From: Acidobacteriota bacterium
GTDB lineage: Bacteria > Acidobacteriota > Polarisedimenticolia > Polarisedimenticolales > Polarisedimenticolaceae
NCBI GenBank assembly: GCA_029861955.1
Contig: JAOTYK010000009.1
Location: forward strand, 62,001 to 126,000
Direction of reading: 5' to 3'
Length of the DNA stretch: 64,000 nucleotides
Shown: positions 39,237-48,800 of the stretch, one piece after another
How positions within the stretch are numbered: position 1 is the stretch's first letter
Layout: each line of letters begins with the position of its first letter
The notes under the pieces: generated by a model
Seen by the model: the letters and a program-made list of their open reading frames with translations, nothing else
Database searches by the model: none
What the model was told of the DNA's origin: nothing
Made by a program: the position numbers and the translations under genes

Positions 39237-40871
39237 TCACTCTAGGTCGGGAAGCACCATCTCCTTCGGGTACCGCACGGTGTACTGAAGGACGACCTCT
39301 GTGCCTTCTCTCGCCGGGACGTCGAGGGTCCAGAGCTTGATGCCAGGACGCTTGACGTCTTCCTTGGCACCGGGCGTCGTCTCGCTTCCTACCGTCACCT
39401 GAATCCGTTCGTCCTCGGCGATGGGAATCCGATCTTCCAGGATCAGCTTCAGCGATCGCGATGTATTGTTCTGGATCAGTGTTCGTTCGATCTTCTCGAC
39501 CTGCTTGAACTTGCCGACAAAACCCCGACGCCCTTTCTGTTTCGGCATCGGCACGCGGGTGATCTCCACACGGTTGTCGACACCGAACGGAATCCGCAGC
39601 TCGCTGTCGGGGCCGGTCTCCTGCAAGGAGAAGCGACCTAGATAGGCCCCGCCGGTGAAGACGCGGACGGGTCCGGCAAGTAACGGGTAGTCGGCAGGGG
39701 AGGTGGCGTTGACCGAGAGGTAGGCTCGGGGATCGATACCGGGCAACGTTCGATGGATCAGGTCGCCGTCAAGCCCCTCCTGTTGCAGCACGAGGGTGTG
39801 AGGCTGACCGTCGGCGGCGACGGTGGAGCGACCGGTGACGGCGAACTGGACGTTGTAGGCCGACTTGACGATGGCGGCCTGGGCGTAACCACCGGCGACG
39901 TCCGATTCTTCCAACTCCATCGGCGCCGACATCATCGCATCGGCAGCCCCCTTGGCCATCCGGACGTTGCGTGCGACGGTCGGTCTCGAACTAAATTCAC
40001 GTAACACCCACGGCGGCAACGTCGGCGGCGCCACCCCTTGCGTCGGCGAAGCCGTCGACAGCGTCAGTTTCACATCGCTCCAGTCCTCGCCGGTGTTCTG
40101 TCGGACAACACCCTCGTAGGTCCAGTCGACCACGCCAGATTCGGGATCGAGCGCAGCACGATAAGCGGGTGTCCACGACGCCCCCGGTGCCAGGTAGGCC
40201 AACGTCAACGTTAATCGACCGGCCTGTCTCGCATCGATCTGCACACGGGCGATCTTCGTTCGGATGCCGGCTCCCGGACGCAGCGTGTTCAGTTTGGCCT
40301 CCGCCACACGAAGTTCGTCTTGTAATTCTCGTCGCTGGTTCGTTCGTGCCAGTCGTCGCTTGCCGATCTCTTCCAACCGTCGGGCCATCAGGTTGTAGAC
40401 CCCGTCGATGGCCGCGGGATCCAATCCGCCCTCGGTCAGGTTCTGGCTCTGCGATTCGGCACTGCTCTTGCCGACACTGGTGAGGAAGGTCTGTAGCTCT
40501 GCGTCAACCCGTTCGGCGGCGTCCACGGCAGCAATCGCATTACGCAGACGCAGCACCTCGGCCTCGGCGGCCTTCCAGGCGTCGCTCTCTGTGGGGTCGG
40601 CAGCAAAGTTTCGCAGCTCGACGGCTCCCAGCGTCACCGGAACCCCCTGACTGCGAACACGCAACGAATCGGCAGGGACCGACGGCGGTAGACCAACGAA
40701 GTCGATGCTGCTCTCACCGGCCGGCACGGTCACGCTCGCCTCGCGGACGACCTCCGCCCGATCCCGGTAGACCGTGACGGACGTGATCGTTGCGTCTTCG
40801 GCGACGATCTCCGCCAACGTCGGCAGGGCAAACAGGGCCAGGACCAGGCAACCGAAGATCGATTTCCACAT
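39237..40871 (-). CDS. MuiA-family secreted protein (DUF4139)
   Basis: 544 residues with signal peptide MWKSIFGCLVLALFALPTLA. The N-terminal DUF4140-like part includes ITSVTVYRDRAEVVREASV. A coiled region (about 95-200) precedes the DUF4139 beta-rich part with LTLAYLAPGASWTPAYRAALD and WTYEGVVRQNTGEDWSDVKLTLSTA. Relatives are annotated as mucoidy inhibitor A; biochemical role unclear. Monocistronic, divergent from the BNR protein. Confidence 0.85.
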   Translation of the reverse strand: MWKSIFGCLVLALFALPTLAEIVAEDATITSVTVYRDRAEVVREASVTVPAGESSIDFVGLPPSVPADSLRVRSQGVPVTLGAVELRNFAADPTESDAWKAAEAEVLRLRNAIAAVDAAERVDAELQTFLTSVGKSSAESQSQNLTEGGLDPAAIDGVYNLMARRLEEIGKRRLARTNQRRELQDELRVAEAKLNTLRPGAGIRTKIARVQIDARQAGRLTLTLAYLAPGASWTPAYRAALDPESGVVDWTYEGVVRQNTGEDWSDVKLTLSTASPTQGVAPPTLPPWVLREFSSRPTVARNVRMAKGAADAMMSAPMELEESDVAGGYAQAAIVKSAYNVQFAVTGRSTVAADGQPHTLVLQQEGLDGDLIHRTLPGIDPRAYLSVNATSPADYPLLAGPVRVFTGGAYLGRFSLQETGPDSELRIPFGVDNRVEITRVPMPKQKGRRGFVGKFKQVEKIERTLIQNNTSRSLKLILEDRIPIAEDERIQVTVGSETTPGAKEDVKRPGIKLWTLDVPAREGTEVVLQYTVRYPKEMVLPDLE

Positions 40872-41222
40872 AACGCACTCCTTCCACCTAGTCTACGCCC
40901 TTGCGACGACGGCCTGGCTGCTGATCGCGGTCGTCGCGATGTGTATCCGCTCCATCGTCCATGCCCAGAAACTGGTCTCCCAATTCCGGCAGACAGACCC
41001 CTAAAATGCCGGAAATCGTGCCTTTCCGTACCCTCTGACACAATTCTGCCGCCGCCCGCCTTGGTTCGACCGGCAGTCCCTGCACATGTGAGGTATAGAA
41101 GATACGACCCGGCGGTTTGAATCGGTTTCAGCCGCGGTGAATCCAAGCAGTGCGGTCGCGCGAAACCCCTACCAGCCGCCCGGTTGGGAGGCTTCACGCG
41201 ATTCGCAAAAATGAGGGGCCTC
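40872..41222. other. Divergent intergenic region, 351 bases
   Basis: Holds the upstream sequences of the minus-strand MuiA-family gene and the plus-strand BNR protein gene. I saw a TATAGA-like hexamer (41094-41099) but no -35 at proper spacing and no gene or repeat with good support. Confidence 0.4.
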
Positions 41223-44200
41223 ATGTCGTTGTCGAGATCTGCCGTTAAGGCGACCGCTGTTTGCGCGTTGTTCCTGATTGCCACGCTCCCTTCCGGCCAA
41301 CCCGTCATGGGGCAGGAAGCGGAGACGACCGACGAACAATCCCGAATCCTCTCCCGAGAACGTTTCGGCGAGGAGGAGCAGATCCGGCGTCGAGAGGAGT
41401 GGTTCTTCTCGTCCCGTCGGGCCGGAACCGACTCCGCCGCAGAGCGCGCAACGCTGCGTCTCGAGGCCGTCGAGGATGTCCGACAAAAACTGAACCAACA
41501 GCAGCGGCGTCGATCGGACGGTCGCGGGCCGGTCGAAAACTTCTGGATCGAGATGGGACCCTCGCCGTCCACCTTCGGCAGTTGGGCGTTCGGTACCGTG
41601 ACCGGTCGCGTGACCGCCATCGCCAAGGACTGGACCAGCAACACCCACTACGTCGGCACGGCCGCGGGCGGACTGTGGAAGACCACCAACGACGGCGCCA
41701 GTTACACCCACATGTTCGACACGGTCGGTACGCTGACGGTGGGGGCGGTGGCGGTCGATGCCCTCGATCCCAACATCGTCTGGGTCGGCACCGGCGACTA
41801 CAACGCCGGTTGCGAGAGTTACTTTGGCATCGGCATGCTCCGGAGCGACGACGGCGGTACAAGCTGGGACGTGCGCAATGGAAGCGGCAGCAACACCCTC
41901 GACGACATGGCGAATTTCTCCTCCATCAGCATCGATCCCGCGAACTCCCTGAACGTGATCGCCGGTGGCGATCGTCGTGGCTGCGCCGATGGCAGCAGTC
42001 AGGCCGGTGGCATCTACACCACCAGCGACGGCGGGCTGAACTGGGACCAACGGCTTTCCACATCGGTTCACGGCTTGCAGCGTGACGCAGGCAACTCCGA
42101 TATCGTGTGGGCCGCCACCGACTCCGGCATCTACAAGTCCACCGACAACGGCCTCAACTGGAACCTACAGAGCGCCAACGGCCTGCCCACCAACCCGGGA
42201 CGCTGTGAGGTGGCCGTGGCACCCAGCGACGGCAACGTGGTCTACGCCCAGTTCACCAGCTCGATCTGGAGAACAGCGGACGGCGGTGTCAGCTGGTCCC
42301 AGGTCTCCGCCGGCTCCAGCGCATGCGACGGTCAGTGCAGCTACAACATGACCATCGGAGTCGATCCCACCAACCCCGACATCGTCTATCGCGGCAACAT
42401 CCGTCTCTTCAAGTCGACGAACGGAGGTCTCAACTGGAACGACCTGATCAACGGTTGGGGCGGCGCGCAGAAGGTGCATCAGGATGTGCACGAGCTGCTC
42501 GTCTCTCCCACCGACACCAACGTCTTCTATGTGGGTTCAGACGGCGGCCTGTGGAAGTCCACCAACGGCGGCACAAGCTTCTCCAACAAGAACGGCAACA
42601 TCAATTCGACGCAGTTCTACGCGATCGATGTCGACGCTGCCAACCCGGGGAACATCTGCGGCGGTGCCCAGGACAACAGCTCGCTGGCTCGTTCCGGTAG
42701 CAACACCTGGAGTCGTCAGGCCGTGACCGGTGACGGCTTTGTCTGTCAGTACAACTCGGTGCAGACCAACTACCACTACATCACCTCCTACCCGTCCGGT
42801 GGTTTTCCCAGTGTGTGGCGCTCGACCAGCGGCCCATTCGGTGGGTTCGGAAGTGTGACGGGTCCCGCCAACGGCATCATCAGCGGTGACCGAAGCAACT
42901 GGGTCACGCCCTACATGCTGGACCCCGTGACCCCCAACGTCATGTGGCTCGGAACCCATCGCGCCTATCGATCGATCAACAACGGCAGCAACTGGACGCA
43001 GCTGGGACCGGATCTGACCGGCAACTCCGGCAGCCTCAAGGTCGTCGAGATCAATCGGAACTACCCCGATCACGTCTACACCGGCAGTGCAAGCGGTCGG
43101 ATCTGGCGTACGCCTGACGACGGCAACAGTTGGGAGAACATCACCTCCGGGCTTCCCAGCCGAGCGATCAACGACATTGCCACTGATCCCGCAAACCCCG
43201 ATCGAGTGTTTGCCACCGTCGGTGGATTCAATACCGCCCACCTGTGGGAGTGGAACGCCGGCAGCGGCTGGGTCGCCCGCGACAACGGTCTGCCCAACGT
43301 GCCCGCCAACACCGTGGTCATGCTCTCGAGCATCGACATCCTGGTAGGCAACGACGTCGGTGTCTATCGCAGTGTCGACAGCGGACTGACCTTCGAGCCC
43401 TACATGGCCGGCCTGCCGCTGGGTATGGTGGTCTCCGATCTCAAGTTCAACGCGGATCAAAACGTCATCACGGCCGGCACGTACGCCCGTGGCGCCTGGC
43501 AGGTCAGCGTCGGCGCCGTTGGACCGATCCTGATCTTCGACTCCGTCGAGCAACCGCTGACGGAGATCGACGGCGACGGCGACATGGCCGTCGAGCCCGG
43601 CGAGACCTGGGCCGCCCGGGTCAACCTGCGTAACGGCGGCGGCCAGGACGCCAACGACGCCGTGGCCAAACTGACAAGCATCCACCCCGGTGTCGATATC
43701 CTCAACGAAGGCACCCTGGAGTACCCATCGACGATCACAGGCGGCGAGGTCGTGACCTCCACCAACATGGCGCAGTTCGTCGTCAAGCAGGCGGCCGATT
43801 GCGAGTTGGAGTTGTCCTTCGATCTGACCGACATCACGACCAGCAACGCGCCCTTGTTCCATCCCGGAAGGACATCGATCCTGGCCCTGGAGCTTGGCGA
43901 CGGCTACGAGCCGCCGGCCGAGGTCAACTTGCTCGACGAGAACTTCGACAGCGACCCGCCGGAGTGGACTCACGACGATGTTCTGGCCGGTGTCTCGCCG
44001 TGTGCCGGAATCCCCAACCTGGATCAGTGGGGTACGGTGCAGAAAGAGGCACCGCGGGGACTCAGCTATCACAGCGGTAGCGGCCCCGGTACCGTCCACG
44101 GGAAGCGGGTCTTCGGTTGGCTCTACCACAACGGTACGGACTCGACCGGCGGCCCGGGTATCGTCATCCCGGCGGACGTGGTCGGCGCCACACTGAACGT

Positions 44201-44906
44201 CACCCACTGGTACGACACGAAGGTGGGCCAGGACGGCGGCCAGGTAGTGATCGATGGGTCGGTGAACGGTCAAGATACCTACACGACGCTGGTGCCGACC
44301 GGTGGCTACCCCACGGGCACCCTCGGCCCCAACAACTGCAACGGACTGCAGGGCCAGGCGTCCTTCCACGGGGATTCCGCTGGATGGGTCACCAGCCAGT
44401 TCGATCTCCTGCCCTACAGCGGCACCACGGTCCATCTGGCCTTCGTCTTCGCCTCCGGCGTGGCCGCGACGGACGGTGAGGGTTGGTATATCGATGGCGT
44501 CGAGCTCGACGTGCTGGAGCAGGGCGATCGAATCTGTGAGATCCAGGAGTGGCCCGGCAGCATCCCCGATTCGTTGATCCTCGAGCGGCAGGGCAACGGG
44601 ACGATGATGGCGACCTGGGATGACGCGTGTAATCTCGCGATCCTCCCGTTCCAGGACTACTCGGTGCAGGTCGGTGACCTGGATCAGCTTCGGTCCACCG
44701 GTGTCTACAACCACGCCCCGTACAACGGGCAGTGCGACCTGGCGTCGCCGTCGATCCTCACAGAGGACAGCGGCAATCTCTACTACCTGGCCATCTCCAA
44801 CGAATCCAGCCGAGACGGCAGCAGCGGGAAGGACTCGACCGGGGCCCTACGCCCGGCAGGCGGCGGCGGCTGCGGCATCCAGCGGGACGGGAGCTGCTCG
44901 CCCTAG
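41223..44906 (+). CDS. Secreted BNR-repeat (sortilin-like) protein with C-terminal CP module
   Basis: 1227 residues. ATG at 41223 gives signal peptide MSLSRSAVKATAVCALFLIA. A charged helical stretch (about 35-95) precedes at least seven BNR/Asp-box repeats of the S-x-D-x-G-x-x-W type (STDNGLNWN, TADGGVSWS, STNGGLNWN, TPDDGNSWE), forming one or two beta-propellers (about 105-760). A beta-sandwich with NGGGQDAND follows (about 770-880), then a MAM/jelly-roll-like part. The last 100 residues are the recurring C-terminal module, ending GSCSP. Such proteins bind glycans or proteins or act as glycosidases; activity unknown. Confidence 0.83.
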   Translation: MSLSRSAVKATAVCALFLIATLPSGQPVMGQEAETTDEQSRILSRERFGEEEQIRRREEWFFSSRRAGTDSAAERATLRLEAVEDVRQKLNQQQRRRSDGRGPVENFWIEMGPSPSTFGSWAFGTVTGRVTAIAKDWTSNTHYVGTAAGGLWKTTNDGASYTHMFDTVGTLTVGAVAVDALDPNIVWVGTGDYNAGCESYFGIGMLRSDDGGTSWDVRNGSGSNTLDDMANFSSISIDPANSLNVIAGGDRRGCADGSSQAGGIYTTSDGGLNWDQRLSTSVHGLQRDAGNSDIVWAATDSGIYKSTDNGLNWNLQSANGLPTNPGRCEVAVAPSDGNVVYAQFTSSIWRTADGGVSWSQVSAGSSACDGQCSYNMTIGVDPTNPDIVYRGNIRLFKSTNGGLNWNDLINGWGGAQKVHQDVHELLVSPTDTNVFYVGSDGGLWKSTNGGTSFSNKNGNINSTQFYAIDVDAANPGNICGGAQDNSSLARSGSNTWSRQAVTGDGFVCQYNSVQTNYHYITSYPSGGFPSVWRSTSGPFGGFGSVTGPANGIISGDRSNWVTPYMLDPVTPNVMWLGTHRAYRSINNGSNWTQLGPDLTGNSGSLKVVEINRNYPDHVYTGSASGRIWRTPDDGNSWENITSGLPSRAINDIATDPANPDRVFATVGGFNTAHLWEWNAGSGWVARDNGLPNVPANTVVMLSSIDILVGNDVGVYRSVDSGLTFEPYMAGLPLGMVVSDLKFNADQNVITAGTYARGAWQVSVGAVGPILIFDSVEQPLTEIDGDGDMAVEPGETWAARVNLRNGGGQDANDAVAKLTSIHPGVDILNEGTLEYPSTITGGEVVTSTNMAQFVVKQAADCELELSFDLTDITTSNAPLFHPGRTSILALELGDGYEPPAEVNLLDENFDSDPPEWTHDDVLAGVSPCAGIPNLDQWGTVQKEAPRGLSYHSGSGPGTVHGKRVFGWLYHNGTDSTGGPGIVIPADVVGATLNVTHWYDTKVGQDGGQVVIDGSVNGQDTYTTLVPTGGYPTGTLGPNNCNGLQGQASFHGDSAGWVTSQFDLLPYSGTTVHLAFVFASGVAATDGEGWYIDGVELDVLEQGDRICEIQEWPGSIPDSLILERQGNGTMMATWDDACNLAILPFQDYSVQVGDLDQLRSTGVYNHAPYNGQCDLASPSILTEDSGNLYYLAISNESSRDGSSGKDSTGALRPAGGGGCGIQRDGSCSP

Positions 44907-44907
44907 G

Positions 44908-45093
44908 TCACGGGACGATGGTCGTGGGGGTAATAACGACATCTCGTTGCTGCTCTCCACGAACTATCGTGGGGATGGCCGGGTCCGGCGCCAGGGGGGT
45001 GACGAACAGGGATCCCACCAGAACGACGATGGCCACGCAGATCCGTCCCGACCGGGGGGCCTCCCGCGCCAACAGTTGCCGATCCACTCGCAT
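44908..45093 (-). CDS. Possible small membrane-anchored peptide
   Basis: 61 codons with N-terminal basic residues followed by a hydrophobic stretch ICVAIVVLVGSLFVTPLA, as in a signal anchor, and a polar tail. The ribosome-binding site (AGGGATC) is weak and no family is recognised. It is the only plausible content of the 384-base gap 44907-45290. It may be a chance reading frame. Confidence 0.25.
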   Translation of the reverse strand: MRVDRQLLAREAPRSGRICVAIVVLVGSLFVTPLAPDPAIPTIVRGEQQRDVVITPTTIVP

Positions 45094-45290
45094 GGGGATC
45101 CCTGGGTTTCCGTCTCGCCCGTGCCATGGGCAAATCGGCGCCAGATTAGCCGGAGCCGTATCGCGGGTCAAGCCGGAGGATCGGGGCCGGCGCGGTTCGG
45201 ACCCCGCAGGGCGTTGGAATCGTCTCACGATCACCTTGAAAAAATCGGAACTTTGCGGCATGTTCTCTTGACCAACCTGAGGCCCCTTCC

Positions 45291-45734
45291 ATGTCACCCC
45301 ACCGCAGCACCGTTATCGCCCGATCTCTCCGTGTGGGCGTCTGTCTGCTTCTGCTCTCGGTGACCCCGTCGATGAGCCTCGACCTGGCCGATACCCTCTC
45401 CATCGATCGCTGCAAGACCCGGATCGGGCTGGCGCGAGTGGTGTTGGAGGTGACCGGCGTGAAGGTGCTGGCCGACCGGATCGAGGCGGACTACCGGATC
45501 AAGATCCCTCTGCTGCCGCTCCTGAATGACCGCGGCAGCCTGCGGATCGATCTGCCGGGACCTCTCGACGAGGTGATCCGGGACCAGGTACCCCTGGTCG
45601 GTCTCGGCAACAGCGTGGAAGACGGTCGGCAGCATCGGATCAACGCCGCACTCCGTCCCGGCGGTCAGCTGGAGATTCAGGTGGACACCGGCGATCGGGT
45701 CCTGGACTTCCGCACCGGCTACCGTCTCCGCTAG
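45291..45734 (+). CDS. Small secreted protein of unknown function
   Basis: 147 residues. ATG at 45291 with GAGG eight bases upstream, opening a signal peptide (about 1-29, hydrophobic core VGVCLLLLSV). The mature part is beta-strand-like with a single Cys and no recognised domain. It lies between two giant secreted proteins on the same strand and may be functionally linked to them; this is inference from position. Confidence 0.6.
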   Translation: MSPHRSTVIARSLRVGVCLLLLSVTPSMSLDLADTLSIDRCKTRIGLARVVLEVTGVKVLADRIEADYRIKIPLLPLLNDRGSLRIDLPGPLDEVIRDQVPLVGLGNSVEDGRQHRINAALRPGGQLEIQVDTGDRVLDFRTGYRLR

Positions 45735-45865
45735 TTTTCCCCTGATTTATTGCTTTTTTAAGCGCAAACGCCGATTTGATCCGTTGGCGTCCCCCCTGTT
45801 TCGCCGTACTTTTCCCGCGGCACCCTCGTGGCCGGACCCGCGAGGTGTGTTCTCCAGGAGAGGCT

Positions 45866-48800
45866 ATGTCGCGATCGAGAAACAGCCACACGACCCCCTT
45901 TATCTTGCTCGGCCTCGTGGTCGCTCTGGGAGTCCCGGCCGCATCGTTGGCTGCCGACGTGGAGAAGCCGGCCGACACCCGCCTCGAGATCGGAGCGCCG
46001 GTCACCCCCTTCATCTTCGACGGAGACCTGCGGGATCTTCCACGGTTGCTGAGCTGGCGCCCCGGCGACGCGGTAAAAGAGATCCCGCGCCGCAGTTACC
46101 CCGGACCCGACTGGGTGCAGCCGCCGCGCTACAAAACCGGTCCCGACCCGCTTCTCGCACTGCAGCAAGAAGCCGCGGGCTTCGTCAGCCGAGCGTTTAC
46201 CGCGCCCAGCCGGAACTTCGCGGGCCAGGGGTATAGCGGCGTCAATCCTCCTGACACCGTCGGGGATGTCGGGCCGAATCACTACATCCAGATGATCAAT
46301 ACCGGCGACGGTGCCGACGTCGCGATCTGGGACAAGGCCGATCCGACCCCGGCCCTCATCACAACGATTACGCTGGACTCGCTGGGCTCTGGTGTCTGCG
46401 ACGACGGCTTCGGCGATCCGATCGTTCTTTACGACCGACTGACGGACCGCTGGATGCTCAGCGAGTTCTCTCGCTCCGGTAACAACCTCTGCGTCTACGT
46501 TTCCCAGACCGCCGATCCGGTCAGCGGCGGTTGGTTCGCCTACGGTTTCACTGCGCCGTCCTTCCCCGACTATCCCAAGTACGGCGTCTGGCCCACCGAC
46601 GCCAACGGGGGCGACGGCTCCTACATCGTGACGGCCAACGACGGCAGCCAGGGCGTCTACGCGTTGGATCGTGGCGCCATGCTGCTGGGCAACCCCGCGA
46701 CCTTCCAGCGGGTAACGCTACCGGCGCTCTCCGGTTTCAGCTTCCAGACCGCGACACCGGCGGACCTCGATGGTCCGAACCCGCCGCCGAGCGGCGCGCC
46801 GGCCGTCATCATGCGTCAACGCGACACCGAGAATCACGGGGGTCCCGCGGCACCCGGAGACCTGCTGGAGATGTGGGGCTTCGACGTCGACTGGATCAAT
46901 ACCGCCAATACGGTCTTATCGACCGACCCAAGCATCGACGTCGCCGAGTTCGATTCCGCGCTCTGTGGTCTGACCGCCTTCGCCTGCTTCCCGATGCCCG
47001 GCTCCGGGACGACCCTGGATCCCCTTCGCGAAGTGATCATGAATCGTCTGCAGTACATCAACCATGGCGACCGTCAGACGCTGGTCGGCAACTTCGTCAC
47101 CGATGTCAACGGCGCTGACCACGGCGGTATTCGATGGTTCGAGCTGCAGGGTGGCAACGACGCCTGGGCCCTCGAGCAAGAGGGCACCTTCGCCCCCGAT
47201 GCCGAGCATCGTTTCATGGCGGGTAGCTCCATGGATCAGTCGGGCAATATCGCGATCGCGTACAACGTGACGTCGTCGACGGTCTTCCCGAGTCTTCGTT
47301 ATACAGGACGTCTGTTCAGCGACGCGCCGGGAACCATGACCCAACCCGAGGCCGTCATTCACGACGGCACCGCCGCCAACTCCAGCAATCGTTATGGTGA
47401 TTACTCGTCGATGAACCTCGACCCGTCAGACGACTGCACCTTCTGGTTTACCGGTATGGACAACACCTCCGGCAACTGGCGGACGCAAGTGGCATCCTTC
47501 GGCTTCGACGCGTGTGGTTGCGACCTCGAGCCCAGCGCGCTGGTGGCGTCGTCGATGGTGGTCGGTGACAACGAGATCGAAATCTCGTGGAACGACGCCG
47601 ATCTCGCCACGGTGGTCTCTTACAGCGTCGGTCGTTCGACCACGCCGGGCGGGCCGTACACCCAGATCACCAGTGTTCCGGACAGCAGCCCCGCTGTGGC
47701 CAGCGACCCCACCGGTTATAGCTTCGTCGATACCGATGTCAGCGGCGGAACCACTTACTACTACATTGTCCGCGCCACCGATGGCGAGGCCTGCACCTCC
47801 GACGACTCCAACGAGACCGACACGGTGGGCACCGGTCTGTGCACCCTGACGCCGACGTTCGCCGGCGTGGTCAGCGCGACGACGCCGTTCTCGGCGCTCT
47901 GCACGATCAATGTGGCGTGGGACGCCGCCGTCGCCAACTGCGGCGGTCCGCTCGAGTACGACATCTATCGTTCGCAAGATCCGATGTTCGACCCCGATCT
48001 GATCGCGCCGATCGATACGGGCATCCCGACCACGAGCTATGCCGACCTCAACACCCTGACGAGTGGCGACAAGTACTACTACGCGGTCCGCGCCCGGGAC
48101 CTGGGGAACGGCACTGTCGATAGCAACGCCGTTCGTGTGGAGGCGATCCCCGAGGGACCGCTGGCCAACGGCAACTGGCTCGACGACGCCGGAGACACGG
48201 GCACCGCGAAGTTCGTGCTGGACTCCCAGTGGGAGATCGAGGGTAGCGAGGGCAACCTGGGCCCCAACGTCTACCGCACCGGGCTCTATACCGACAACGT
48301 CTGCGAGGCGATCACGACACCGCCGCTTTTGCTTGGCGTCGGCAGCCAGCTGGCCTTCAGCTCGCAGTACGACATCGAGGACAGCTACGACAAGGGCGAG
48401 GTGCAGATCTCGACCGATGGTGGCGCCAACTGGACCCGCGTCGAGGTCGGTTACCCCGGCGAGTCCACCAACACCTCCGACAACTGTGGTCTCGGCACGG
48501 GAATGTTCTTTACCGATCGCGACCAGCTTGGCTATGTGCAGTACAACGCCGACCTGTCCGCGTATGGCAGTCAGCAGGTTCAGCTGCGCTTCCTGATCTC
48601 GTCCGACGGTTCCGTCACCGAGTCCGGATGGTGGGTCGACGACGTGTCGATCTCCCAGGTGGATGTGCCGGGTGTCTGCACGACGGGTAGCGCTTGCGAC
48701 GACAACCCCTTCGTGGACGTGACGCCCGACACCGGTAGCGCCGTCTGTCTCGGCGACCAGCAGAATCTCAGCGCCAACCTGACCGGCGGCGTGGGCCCGT

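Noticed and set aside
42537-44714. 725-codon minus-strand frame within the BNR protein gene
   Set aside because: The plus frame has signal peptide and repeated Asp-box motifs; the minus frame has neither domain nor start signal.
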